A stretch of 44,681 nucleotides of DNA. Origin: Candidatus Kaiserbacteria bacterium RIFCSPHIGHO2_01_FULL_53_31. GTDB taxonomy: Bacteria; Patescibacteriota; Minisyncoccia; Phycocordibacterales; Phycocordibacteraceae. The notes beneath the pieces are model-generated. The model had not been told where the DNA came from. It made no database searches and saw only the letters and a list, made by a program, of their open reading frames with translations. Position 1 is the stretch's first letter. Every line of letters begins with the position of its first letter. Below, in pieces: positions 38,004 to 44,681 of the stretch. The position numbers and the translations under genes were made by a program. Location: assembly GCA_001781095.1 (NCBI GenBank), contig MFKU01000011.1, positions 25,669 to 70,349 of the forward strand, in the 5' to 3' direction.

Positions 38004-40391
38004 CTACACTATCTCGCAGGTTCCGCCGGCACACGCTAGCTCTTTCTTCATTTCGGTCTCGTCCTGGCGCTCATACGCAAAGAGTTTCGAATAATCGACC
38101 TTCGGGAAGCGATCCATACGTGCCTCATAGTCCTCCCTAGTGATCGCTTCGTAGGGCGCGAGGCGATACACGTGATTTGTGCGAGGAAGGAATGAGAGCC
38201 CGCCGATAATATCCCAGTTCTTCTGGATCCAGTCGACCACGCTGATCCACTCATTCTCGCTCACTGAGATCGTCGCTGACGGATTATGATCAGTGAAGTT
38301 CAACTTCACCCGCTTCCAGTACTCGAGCTGATCGAGCGCGGTGAGGTCGTCCTTGAAGCGCGCTTCTTTCGAATGATCAGGCGCTTTAACCGGAAACTCG
38401 AGCACATAGGTGTTCGCACTCTCTATGGTCTGCCCGACTTCCGGATAAAACGGCACGCCCTGATCACACATCATCTTAAAGAGCGAGTCAGTTGCGCTGA
38501 TACGCACACGGCGAATGTAGTACGGTGCATGGCGCGGGTGAATACCTGACGCACAGTTAAAGGTCTGTGAGACGGTGCCAGACGGCTTCACTGCAGTCAC
38601 GGCCATCGACTGAGCTACGCCAAATCGCTTTGCGTAGGTCGCATTCACTTTCGTGGCGATATCACGCATCTTACGCATGACCTCGGGCCGGCGCGCGATT
38701 GGCGAATCCCATTGGCCCGTAATCGAGACGCCGAGGAGCCGCTCTGTGGCACAATGATCTGCCCACTCTTTTGATATATATCCGAACTTCGTCAGTGTTG
38801 ACTGATACGTACCCAGAATAGCCGCAAGACGCGCCTTACGGGCAAGCGATGCCTCGGTGTCCTGTGCACGCGCGATGACCTCTGAGAGATTGCAGAACTG
38901 TTTCGATTGCAGAATGATCTCGGCACAGGGGTTCGTCCCGATTGAGCCGCGTACCACACCGTCTTCACCTATAAATCCGACTTTCTTGAAATACTCCGTG
39001 CGTCGCTTCGGAAACGTGACCGCGAGCGAAGCGCGGTTGAAGATGCCGCGCTCGCCCGCTCCGCTCTTCATGAGCGCTACCCATTCGTCCATGAGCTCGG
39101 CATTGGTCGGCTGCGCCTCATACACCGCCGAATTGTTCGCGACCGAACGATGGGGCTCGGTTAGGTAGAACTGACCCTTTTTCGCATCGCGCATCTCTAC
39201 ATCGTCGAGATCAGAGAGCGAGATCATCGCCGTGCGCCGCACTCCGCCAGCGACAACGCATTCACCAATCTTGCAGATGACATCGTGTACGTCGATCGCG
39301 CGCAAGCGTCTTCCCTGACGCCGAAGCACGCGTTCGCGCGCGAATGCCAGCAAGCTTTGCAGCGGTTCGGGGCCGCTCGCCTTCCCACCCATAGTCTTCA
39401 GGCGCGCTCCCGCAGGACGAATCAATGAGAAATCGAAGTTGATATCTTTTCCGGAATACCAGATCTTCAACCCGAGCGTGAGCGCGTCGCACCAACCTTC
39501 CTTTGAGTCGGCAACAACGTGCGTTGGCAATTTCTCGCCCCGTTGCTTCATGATTTGTGGAAGCTGTTCAACGTTCTGACTCTCGACAGCGAATCCCACA
39601 CCGCATCCTTGCATCGATAGATACATTATTTCGGCGAGATCTTCGAGTTTGGTCGGCGCGGTGAAGGTGCAGTTATACGCGCAGGTATTGCAACGGCGCG
39701 CCGCTTCGCCAGAGAATTGCATCAGACGCATAGAAGGCATCACTTCTTGCTTCAGGATGCCCATGCGCACTTCGACGTACTCCTTCTCGGTGAGTTTATT
39801 GCCGAGATTTTCGCGCATGAAAGACATGTAGCGATCAACGGTTTCGATCCACGTCTCACGACGCCCTTCCTTCGGAATCCACTTCGCATAGGTGCGTAGG
39901 TAGACGAATTCTCCGAGTGCATTACCGGCAAAATATTTCTTACTCTCCTCAACCAGTTTCTGCACACGTTCGGGAACTTCTACATGCGCGGCGCGCAGCT
40001 GCGCACGCTTATCACGGTAGAGAATATACGCCTTCGACGTCTTCACGTAGTCGTTCAGAATCAGATATTTCTCGACAGAATCCTGTATTCCTTCAACGGT
40101 CGGAAGAAAATTGCGATATTTTTTTGCAAATCGGCCGAGTTCACCCGCGACTTGGTGTGCAATCAGACTGGAGTCTTCTTGATTACCCTCCTCTGCTGCT
40201 GACATCGCCTTCCACACTGCGGCCGCTATCTTATCGAAATCAAATGGTACGAGGCGCCCGTCTCGTTTCTCGATCTGCGGAACCATTTCGCGATATCGGA
40301 GTGTCTGTTTCGACACAGGCGGCTCTGTCTTTTCAACATTCGCATGTACGCGCGTCTTCACACGAACAGGAGCTTTTGCAGTCTTAGACAT
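38004..40391 (-). CDS. nrdJ: Class II ribonucleoside-triphosphate reductase (adenosylcobalamin-dependent)
   Basis: The product is 795 residues; I chose MSKTAKAPVR because the longer frame adds 47 residues without homology. An ATP-cone spans about 37-125 (EKRDGRLVPFDFDKIAAAVW). The catalytic barrel has RRCNTCAYNC, GTNPCAEI with FCNLSEV (radical Cys and the adjacent Glu) and ends in the redox tail CAGGTCEIV. This is the monomeric RTPR type of Lactobacillus, which reduces NTPs with B12. Candidate-phyla genomes rarely make cobalamin, so uptake is inferred. Reductant is probably the trxB/glutaredoxin pair. Confidence 0.9.
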   Translation of the reverse strand: MSKTAKAPVRVKTRVHANVEKTEPPVSKQTLRYREMVPQIEKRDGRLVPFDFDKIAAAVWKAMSAAEEGNQEDSSLIAHQVAGELGRFAKKYRNFLPTVEGIQDSVEKYLILNDYVKTSKAYILYRDKRAQLRAAHVEVPERVQKLVEESKKYFAGNALGEFVYLRTYAKWIPKEGRRETWIETVDRYMSFMRENLGNKLTEKEYVEVRMGILKQEVMPSMRLMQFSGEAARRCNTCAYNCTFTAPTKLEDLAEIMYLSMQGCGVGFAVESQNVEQLPQIMKQRGEKLPTHVVADSKEGWCDALTLGLKIWYSGKDINFDFSLIRPAGARLKTMGGKASGPEPLQSLLAFARERVLRRQGRRLRAIDVHDVICKIGECVVAGGVRRTAMISLSDLDDVEMRDAKKGQFYLTEPHRSVANNSAVYEAQPTNAELMDEWVALMKSGAGERGIFNRASLAVTFPKRRTEYFKKVGFIGEDGVVRGSIGTNPCAEIILQSKQFCNLSEVIARAQDTEASLARKARLAAILGTYQSTLTKFGYISKEWADHCATERLLGVSITGQWDSPIARRPEVMRKMRDIATKVNATYAKRFGVAQSMAVTAVKPSGTVSQTFNCASGIHPRHAPYYIRRVRISATDSLFKMMCDQGVPFYPEVGQTIESANTYVLEFPVKAPDHSKEARFKDDLTALDQLEYWKRVKLNFTDHNPSATISVSENEWISVVDWIQKNWDIIGGLSFLPRTNHVYRLAPYEAITREDYEARMDRFPKVDYSKLFAYERQDETEMKKELACAGGTCEIV

Positions 40392-40467
40392 AGGCGAGGC
40401 GATTACGCGAATAATGTATTTCTTAGAAAGTTTACTCCTGCAAAAATAAAACGCACTGTGGATAGTG

Positions 40468-40935
40468 TTACTGCAAAACGGTTGGGAAAGTTGGCAACAT
40501 AAGCAGCGCGCCCGTCGCGATACGGTGCTCACGCGCGAATCCAGATTTCGTCTCTAGGACATACCGAACCGGTGCTGGCGGGTAAAAGACATTTGGATAG
40601 GTCGAGACCACCACATCGGGAGTGATGAATATGACTTGTCCTTTATCATCGAGCCAGAATATGTCGATAGGGACGAGCATATCTTTCATCCAGAATCCAT
40701 ATCTGTCGGCTTTTTCGAATATAAACAACATGCCGTAATCATCCCTAAGACCGCTTCGGCCACTCAAGCCTCTTTCCCGAGCAGTAGTTGTGGTCGCGAA
40801 TTCTATGCTCAAGGACACACCGCCAAATGTTGCAATCGTCAGAGATTCTGCTGGTTTGAGATTTGTCCTATAGAAAAATAACCCGGTAAAAATTGCCACT
40901 CCGAGCAATAGCAGACCAAAAAGGAATCGAGACAT
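40468..40935 (-). CDS. DUF192 family protein
   Basis: The product is 155 residues from the ATG 1 nt after the stop of the cohesin-like gene; longer frames reach into that gene. TM anchor at about 5-22. The DUF192 core follows: TTTARERGLSGRSGL, YGMLFIFEKADRYGFWMKDM and VPIDIFWLD. The family is a small extracytoplasmic beta-fold of unknown function. Coupled to the two surface proteins upstream. Confidence 0.88.
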   Translation of the reverse strand: MSRFLFGLLLLGVAIFTGLFFYRTNLKPAESLTIATFGGVSLSIEFATTTTARERGLSGRSGLRDDYGMLFIFEKADRYGFWMKDMLVPIDIFWLDDKGQVIFITPDVVVSTYPNVFYPPAPVRYVLETKSGFAREHRIATGALLMLPTFPTVLQ

Positions 40936-40936
40936 C

Positions 40937-42667
40937 TTATCCACCCGCTTCATCATCGATCTGTTCCAGACGCGTGAGAATGTCATCTTCTAGCTTCCTC
41001 AAGTGAAGTTTCAATTTCTCCAGAATCACGTCCTCCTCTTGTGTTAACTGACGCCGCTGTTTCGCCTTATGCAACAACACGGCAAGTGAATGGAGGTCGT
41101 CCATGATGAGTTCAAAATCATGTTGAGCTCCGCGTCCCGAACGTACCGTGAGCTGTTTGAGACGGCGACGCAAATGCGAGAGTCGGTACCACAGGATGTA
41201 GCTCGCACCTACAACAAGCACGACTGCAGCAACGACGGCGAATGCAAATAAGAGATATCCAAACACCGTACTTCCCCACTGCGCAAGTGGCGTACCCGCC
41301 ACCACGAAAATGTGCGATTCGGTCGGCAGACTCGTAGCTCCTGCGGCATTCCTAGTCACTGCCGTAAAGGAATATGCACCCGCATCAAGGTGTTTCGTCC
41401 ATGCGAGTGAGAAGCTCCCTGAACCATCAGCAACGGTCGATTCAGTCTCTATGTCGCCACTCGAGTCCTTTATTGTTACTAGCACACTTGCGCCCGGATA
41501 GGTGGTGCCGGAGAGTGAGAACGGATCACCGACTCTGAGTTGTTGGCTGTATGTCGTAATGGTTGGCGATTCAATCGCTACGATGTCGAGTGTGATTGAA
41601 TCCGTGGCGGTATTCCCCGCACGATCATACGCTTTTACCACAACCGTCTGTTGACCAGATTCCTCGACCGAGAGCGCGTATGGGCCTTTTGCGATTTCGC
41701 TCGGCAGCACTATCACGGGATCGGCATCGCCGATTGTCACTGTGTAATGATCGACACCTGAGGTTGCGTCGCTCGTCCTGAAGGAAATAGTTGCCTGTGG
41801 ACTGTTCGTGTCACTTTGATGCACAACGGCGATAGAAAACGGTTTTGGTGCTGTCGTGTCTATCTGAAACCGTATATGGGAAACGGCTCCCCAACCGCTT
41901 GCATTTTCAAACTGCGCGTGGAAATAATAGGTACCGTCACTGACGTCCGTTAACTGTTTGCGAGCAACGGCGGGGCTATAGAGAATACTCGGTGACGAAA
42001 CGGGACTTCTATCATAGAGGAGTCGCGCAGCGATGATATCCGTCGGTACCTTCCAAGAGAAGAGTGGACTTCCGTTCTTATACCGTGTGCTTGGATTCGG
42101 GTGTGTTGACGAGGTAATGACTGGTGCGAGTGGCGCACCGCGTACGGCGCCTGGACTCGTGGCCTCTGGTGCAGAGTCGCCGAGCGAGAGTGTTTTCGCA
42201 TACGTTTTCGAGAGAATGTTACTGCCGAGCCCGTCGTTCGCGAGTATGGACGCACTCGAGAATGAAATAGTTGCCGTGCCAGATGCTTTTACTTTGAATA
42301 CGAACGTTACGACGGTCCCGCTCTGGCCGCTCCATCCCGGATTAGGCACGACGCCTTGGAGCGATGCGGTGCCGTTGCTATTTGAGAATGAAGGATCTTC
42401 AGCCCAAAACGACATGACACTGCCAACCTTCGAAATCGATTGAAGGGTCAGCGCTTGTGGAGGGAACCGTACTTCTGCAGATACTGCATTCAGTACCTCG
42501 CTCCCTTCGGTAGAAACAAGAAGAGGTATCTGTATCGTTTGACCGATGGTGGCACTATCACCCGATGAGAGTGAGAGGGTTGCCGCTACTGCATGCGGCG
42601 TGACACCAGCAACACTACCGATGAACAACGCGAGTGTAGAAAAAAGGAATAATTTATGGCGAAGCAT
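40937..42667 (-). CDS. Cohesin-domain surface protein with Ig-like repeats and C-terminal TM
   Basis: The product is 576 residues. The signal peptide is MLRHKLFLFSTLALFIGSVA, cut near AVAA-TLSL. A cohesin-like beta-sandwich spans about 30-165 (GQTIQIPLLVSTEGSEVLNA start; VTFVFKVKASGTATISF end). Two or three Ig-like domains follow (TTAPKPFSI, DSITLDIVAIESPTITTY, GTTYPGASVLVTIKD). A TM spans about 475-500, then an Arg-rich cytoplasmic coiled coil. It is anchored the reverse way to a sortase substrate. Ligands may be dockerin-like proteins or glycans, inferred only. Overlaps the upstream gene by 14 nt. Confidence 0.78.
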   Translation of the reverse strand: MLRHKLFLFSTLALFIGSVAGVTPHAVAATLSLSSGDSATIGQTIQIPLLVSTEGSEVLNAVSAEVRFPPQALTLQSISKVGSVMSFWAEDPSFSNSNGTASLQGVVPNPGWSGQSGTVVTFVFKVKASGTATISFSSASILANDGLGSNILSKTYAKTLSLGDSAPEATSPGAVRGAPLAPVITSSTHPNPSTRYKNGSPLFSWKVPTDIIAARLLYDRSPVSSPSILYSPAVARKQLTDVSDGTYYFHAQFENASGWGAVSHIRFQIDTTAPKPFSIAVVHQSDTNSPQATISFRTSDATSGVDHYTVTIGDADPVIVLPSEIAKGPYALSVEESGQQTVVVKAYDRAGNTATDSITLDIVAIESPTITTYSQQLRVGDPFSLSGTTYPGASVLVTIKDSSGDIETESTVADGSGSFSLAWTKHLDAGAYSFTAVTRNAAGATSLPTESHIFVVAGTPLAQWGSTVFGYLLFAFAVVAAVVLVVGASYILWYRLSHLRRRLKQLTVRSGRGAQHDFELIMDDLHSLAVLLHKAKQRRQLTQEEDVILEKLKLHLRKLEDDILTRLEQIDDEAGG

Positions 42668-43550
42668 AGTGACGCTTCTTCCTCCGCAGCCACCACGAAA
42701 AGAGGACGAGAGTCGCTATCAGTATACCCATCAAGAGGCTCTCAAACCATGGAAACGGGCGCGATGATGTGAACAACTCGGTTCGAGCATTCCCTTGTTC
42801 ATCAACGGCGCGCACATAAATATACCTCGTCAGCGATTGATCGGACAGTTGGTACGGGCTCTCTGCCTTTGTCCAATTGAGAGCGCTTGAGTCTGCCCTA
42901 CGCGCGGGCGATTCACTGACCTCGTACCGCGCGATGCCGGAGCCCTTGTCCTGCGTCGCGAATATAAGCGTCCATGCGCCGTCATATAGTTGCGGAGTGC
43001 GAATCACTATTGGCGTGAATGCTTCGGGCGGTTCAGTATCAATGGCTGGCACCGAAGTTCTCGCCGTCCCGTTCACAATCTGCAACACGAGTGGCTCTAT
43101 GGTTGTCGGTTCAGGAATGCCGCTCGGGCCATTCTGATACAGCGTTGTATGAGCGGGATCGAAGGAGAGTGTATATGTGCCGGGAGCACTTGTCTTTAGC
43201 GTGAGCCCTAAAAGTCGTCTTGTCCCGGAAAAACCATTCGGTGTGATGCCAGAGAACGTAAGCGTGCGCGTCTCACGGTCGTAGCGCGGCTGTTCTATCC
43301 AGAAGTTTATGAGGGAATTGCCGTTATTCGTGTTCACTAGCTCAAGCCCATGAGGAATAATGAGAGCGGCTTCAATAGCGTTGATGTCGTTCTTGGTGCT
43401 GAGAATCACATTAATCTCAAATGGATCTCCGGTTCCGACCGTTGTTTGGAGCATGGTAAACGATAGCGTCGCGGCACCGGCAAATACCGGCGCGAAGAGA
43501 GCACTCAACTGGCCAAAGACCTCTCCATCATGGAGAGGCTCTTTCCCCAC
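42654..43550 (-). CDS. Cohesin-like anchored surface protein, start uncertain
   Basis: The product is 298 residues from GTG. A cohesin-like domain occupies about 25-160 (GDPFEINVILSTKNDINAIE, then GTYTLSF). An Ig-like part follows (DKGSGIARYEVSESPA, RYIYVRAVDEQGNA), then a C-terminal TM (about 268-289) and a basic tail. The N-terminus is odd: the hydrophobic FGQLSALFAPVFAGAA signal core follows an acidic stretch, and the DNA upstream holds a palindrome (43520-43538). A frameshifted start at ATG-ATG-GAG would give a better signal peptide. Same organisation as the downstream gene. Confidence 0.65.
   Translation of the reverse strand: MGKEPLHDGEVFGQLSALFAPVFAGAATLSFTMLQTTVGTGDPFEINVILSTKNDINAIEAALIIPHGLELVNTNNGNSLINFWIEQPRYDRETRTLTFSGITPNGFSGTRRLLGLTLKTSAPGTYTLSFDPAHTTLYQNGPSGIPEPTTIEPLVLQIVNGTARTSVPAIDTEPPEAFTPIVIRTPQLYDGAWTLIFATQDKGSGIARYEVSESPARRADSSALNWTKAESPYQLSDQSLTRYIYVRAVDEQGNARTELFTSSRPFPWFESLLMGILIATLVLFSWWLRRKKRHYASP
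43520..43538. repeat. Palindrome at the 5' end of the cohesin-like gene
   Basis: CCTCTCCAT and ATGGAGAGG flank a single base. It lies inside the first codons of the predicted gene and may be part of a translation-start hairpin or a small insertion that altered the start. Confidence 0.55.
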
Positions 43551-43638
43551 ATTGTCAGGTCGGACGATTCTGACAGCAAGAAGGGGAAACTTGCTGCGTG
43601 AGATTTCTCAACCTCAAATATGCTTAATCATTGCGGTG

Positions 43639-43644
43639 TACAAT
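43639..43644 (+). promoter_or_regulatory. -10 box (TACAAT) for the BECR-like gene
   Basis: TACAAT ends 10 nt before ATG at 43655. It supports that ATG over one 24 nt upstream, which lies inside the promoter. Confidence 0.45.
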
Positions 43645-43654
43645 ACATCTACTC

Positions 43655-44131
43655 ATGGGACTGCTAGCTCGATACAAACGCGAGAAAGAGAAGGCCGATA
43701 CGCTCTATAGGAACATCGGCAAAGTCCGCTGTCCCTATTTCGGTACCGATATTGTCTTCAACTCCGACGGATTCCACCACCTCCAATTCTCCGCTGAGCG
43801 CGAGCGACCAAAAGAGGAACAAATGCTCAAGTTTAGTCTCCTGCCTGCTGTGCCACCCATTTTAAGAAATGCCGGCACCATTCAGGAATACCGACATACC
43901 ATGGAGCCCGTGGGCCAGAAGAGATACTCAGATGGCGCCCGCGAGATGCGAGAGATCGAGTACTGGGGAATCGTCGCGATTACCAAAGGTGAAAGGCCGA
44001 TACGCATCAAGATCATCCTACGCAGGGTAGGGAACGGGAATATTATTTTCTGGAGTGTGATGCCAACCGTTAAACTGAAAGATGGTGATGCCTATCTGCG
44101 CCTCGCGAGTCCCACTATCGCGAGCGAATGA
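43655..44131 (+). CDS. Uncharacterised protein, possibly BECR-fold nuclease-like
   Basis: The product is 158 residues. A basic helix (ARYKREKEKADTLYRNIG) leads into DIVFNSDGFHHLQF, then SLLPAVPPILRN, then YWGIVAITKGERPIRIKII and FWSVMPTVKL. The order of 'F-nSdG-x-HL', a helix and two antiparallel strands resembles phage/toxin BECR (barnase-EndoU-ColicinE5/D-RelE) nucleases. I cannot confirm catalytic residues, so the function is tentative. There is no adjacent antitoxin-like gene. A terminator follows its stop. Confidence 0.55.
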   Translation: MGLLARYKREKEKADTLYRNIGKVRCPYFGTDIVFNSDGFHHLQFSAERERPKEEQMLKFSLLPAVPPILRNAGTIQEYRHTMEPVGQKRYSDGAREMREIEYWGIVAITKGERPIRIKIILRRVGNGNIIFWSVMPTVKLKDGDAYLRLASPTIASE

Positions 44132-44137
44132 AACGAC

Positions 44138-44164
44138 AAAACCCCTGCACGTGGCAGAGGTTTT
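44138..44164 (+). terminator. Terminator after the BECR-like gene
   Basis: AAAACCCCTGC pairs with GCAGAGGTTTT (one C-A mismatch) around ACGTG. It lies 6 nt after the stop, and the T-run of the stem continues into TTTTC. Confidence 0.7.
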
Positions 44165-44309
44165 CTCGTCGTGCCTGCCTTCAGCTTACGGTTGTTAGCT
44201 GAACGGGGCTTTCGCCCACAGGCACATTACTACTATACACTATCTACCCTTCTCCACAACTACTGTGCACACTGTGGGAATAAGGCGTAAATGTGCCATC
44301 ACGCAGATT

Positions 44310-44444
44310 TCATTGTGTCAGGAGTCGCCACAGCCGTAACAGCCGGATGGCTTCTTCGGCAGCCTCGTCGTCGGAGAGCTCAACGCCAAGCTCCTTCTGA
44401 TAAAGATACTTGAACTCTTCGATCGTTTTTGTGGATAAGTGCAT
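44310..44444 (-). CDS. 44-aa conserved-type small protein
   Basis: The product is 44 residues, MHLSTKTIEEFKYLYQKELG followed by VELSDDEAAEEAIRLLRLWR and LLTQ. It is a compact amphipathic helical protein of a form I recall as very common in Parcubacteria ('EFK.IY.KE.G...SDEEA...A..LL.L'), of unknown function. The minus-strand TATGTT box 6 nt before ATG fits a leaderless start. A longer overlapping frame on this strand was rejected because it reads through a tRNA-like sequence. Confidence 0.6.
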   Translation of the reverse strand: MHLSTKTIEEFKYLYQKELGVELSDDEAAEEAIRLLRLWRLLTQ

Positions 44445-44459
44445 AATTTCAACATAGGG

Positions 44460-44510
44460 GCATCTAGTCGGCTAAATAATGAGGTTCGAATCTCTCCGGA
44501 CCTCTCTAGC
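44460..44510 (+). other. tRNA 3'-half-like fragment
   Basis: GAGGTTCGAATCTCTCCGGA resembles a T-arm plus the start of an acceptor 3' strand, but the T-stem pairs poorly and no matching 5' acceptor (AGGTCCG) or D-arm is present. It may be an attachment-site relic or coincidence. Confidence 0.25.
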
Positions 44511-44574
44511 AAACTAGCCAGAAGTGGCGAATTTCCCCGTACGTGAAAAAGCCTGCAAATACGTGCTGAAATGA

Positions 44575-44602
44575 AAAAAGTTGCCGGAAGTGGCAACTTT
44601 TT
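44575..44602. terminator. AAGTTGCC-type hairpin with T-tract
   Basis: AAAAAGTTGCC and GGCAACTTTTT flank loop GGAAGT: an 11-bp stem with A and T tracts on either side, so it can terminate on both strands. It shares the AAGTTGCC core with the palindrome at 443-464. The rest of 44511-44681 shows no gene. Confidence 0.7.
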
Positions 44603-44681
44603 GGGTCTTGCGGTGTGTATTATACAAAGTTCGAATGTATTTTGAAAGCAACCCTGATGCCGACTAATCGCACGCGCGGAG

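Noticed and set aside
1-44681. CRISPR array or prophage
   Set aside because: No regularly spaced direct repeats, and no integrase, terminase, portal or capsid-like genes were seen.

Overview
The window reads as a chromosome segment of a Candidate Phyla Radiation bacterium (Patescibacteria, Parcubacteria side; lineage inferred from gene content, not from a marker tree). It is densely packed, with many 1-4 nt overlaps, a minimal housekeeping set, many small membrane proteins of the kind common in these genomes, a class II B12-dependent ribonucleotide reductase and no biosynthetic operons. TGA is an ordinary stop (lepB, rlmB, prsW, murJ), so this is not a UGA-recoding lineage. Eight tRNA genes (Lys-CTT, Leu-TAG, Ser-CGA, Glu-TTC, Val-GAC, Phe-GAA, Arg-CCT, Gly-CCC) and the RNase P RNA are present. 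No rRNA, CRISPR array or intact transposon was seen.

Layout. 1-4380: accessory DNA with small anchored proteins, an HTH/LAGLIDADG-like gene overlapping tRNA-Lys, tRNA-Leu followed by a tRNA-derived structured element, and a band-7-like membrane gene pair. 4382-8422 (minus): a gene array of five paralogous two-TM 'WG' proteins, one TrbC/VirB2-like pilin protein, a membrane-anchored solute-binding protein and, upstream, a methyltransferase. 8481-12540 (minus): speD, gyrA, an anchored small protein and a metallo-beta-lactamase-fold protein. 12671-14690: rpsA, then an AT-rich stretch with a duplicated rpsA tail and two broken small membrane genes. 14693-20357: pth (minus), then lepB, a degenerate HisRS-like gene, rpsU, ybeY, ftsA and ftsZ. 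20439-29369: trxB, tRNAs, rlmB, a second methyltransferase, a DHH phosphoesterase, tsaD, valS, prsW and hsp20. 29400-37431 (minus): tRNAs, a glutaredoxin, a duplicated HHI-motif protein, an ftsB-like gene, lepA, murJ and an O-antigen-ligase-like TPR protein. 37535-44681: rnpB, nrdJ, DUF192, two cohesin-like anchored surface proteins, a possible BECR-fold nuclease-like gene and a 44-residue small protein.

How the genes fit together. The core is translation (S1, S21, YbeY, Pth, RlmB, TsaD, ValRS, LepA, tRNAs, RNase P) and envelope/division (FtsA, FtsZ, FtsB-like, MurJ, LepB, O-antigen ligase-like). TrxB and the glutaredoxin are plausible electron donors for the class II reductase. The pilin-like array with its solute-binding protein and the cohesin-like pair are the candidate cell-surface systems.

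Three signals cut across the window. First, at least a dozen genes have a TANNNT -10 box 4-10 nt before the start codon and no Shine-Dalgarno, which predicts leaderless mRNAs; a smaller set has clear AGGAGG-type sites. Second, near-perfect palindromes sit in-frame inside essential-type genes (tsaD, a methyltransferase) and inside rnpB; one family recurs with pairing preserved in an intergenic copy. Third, several conserved residues are altered (HisRS-like motifs, Pth position 114, GyrA position 83-equivalent, tRNA-Arg position 33).
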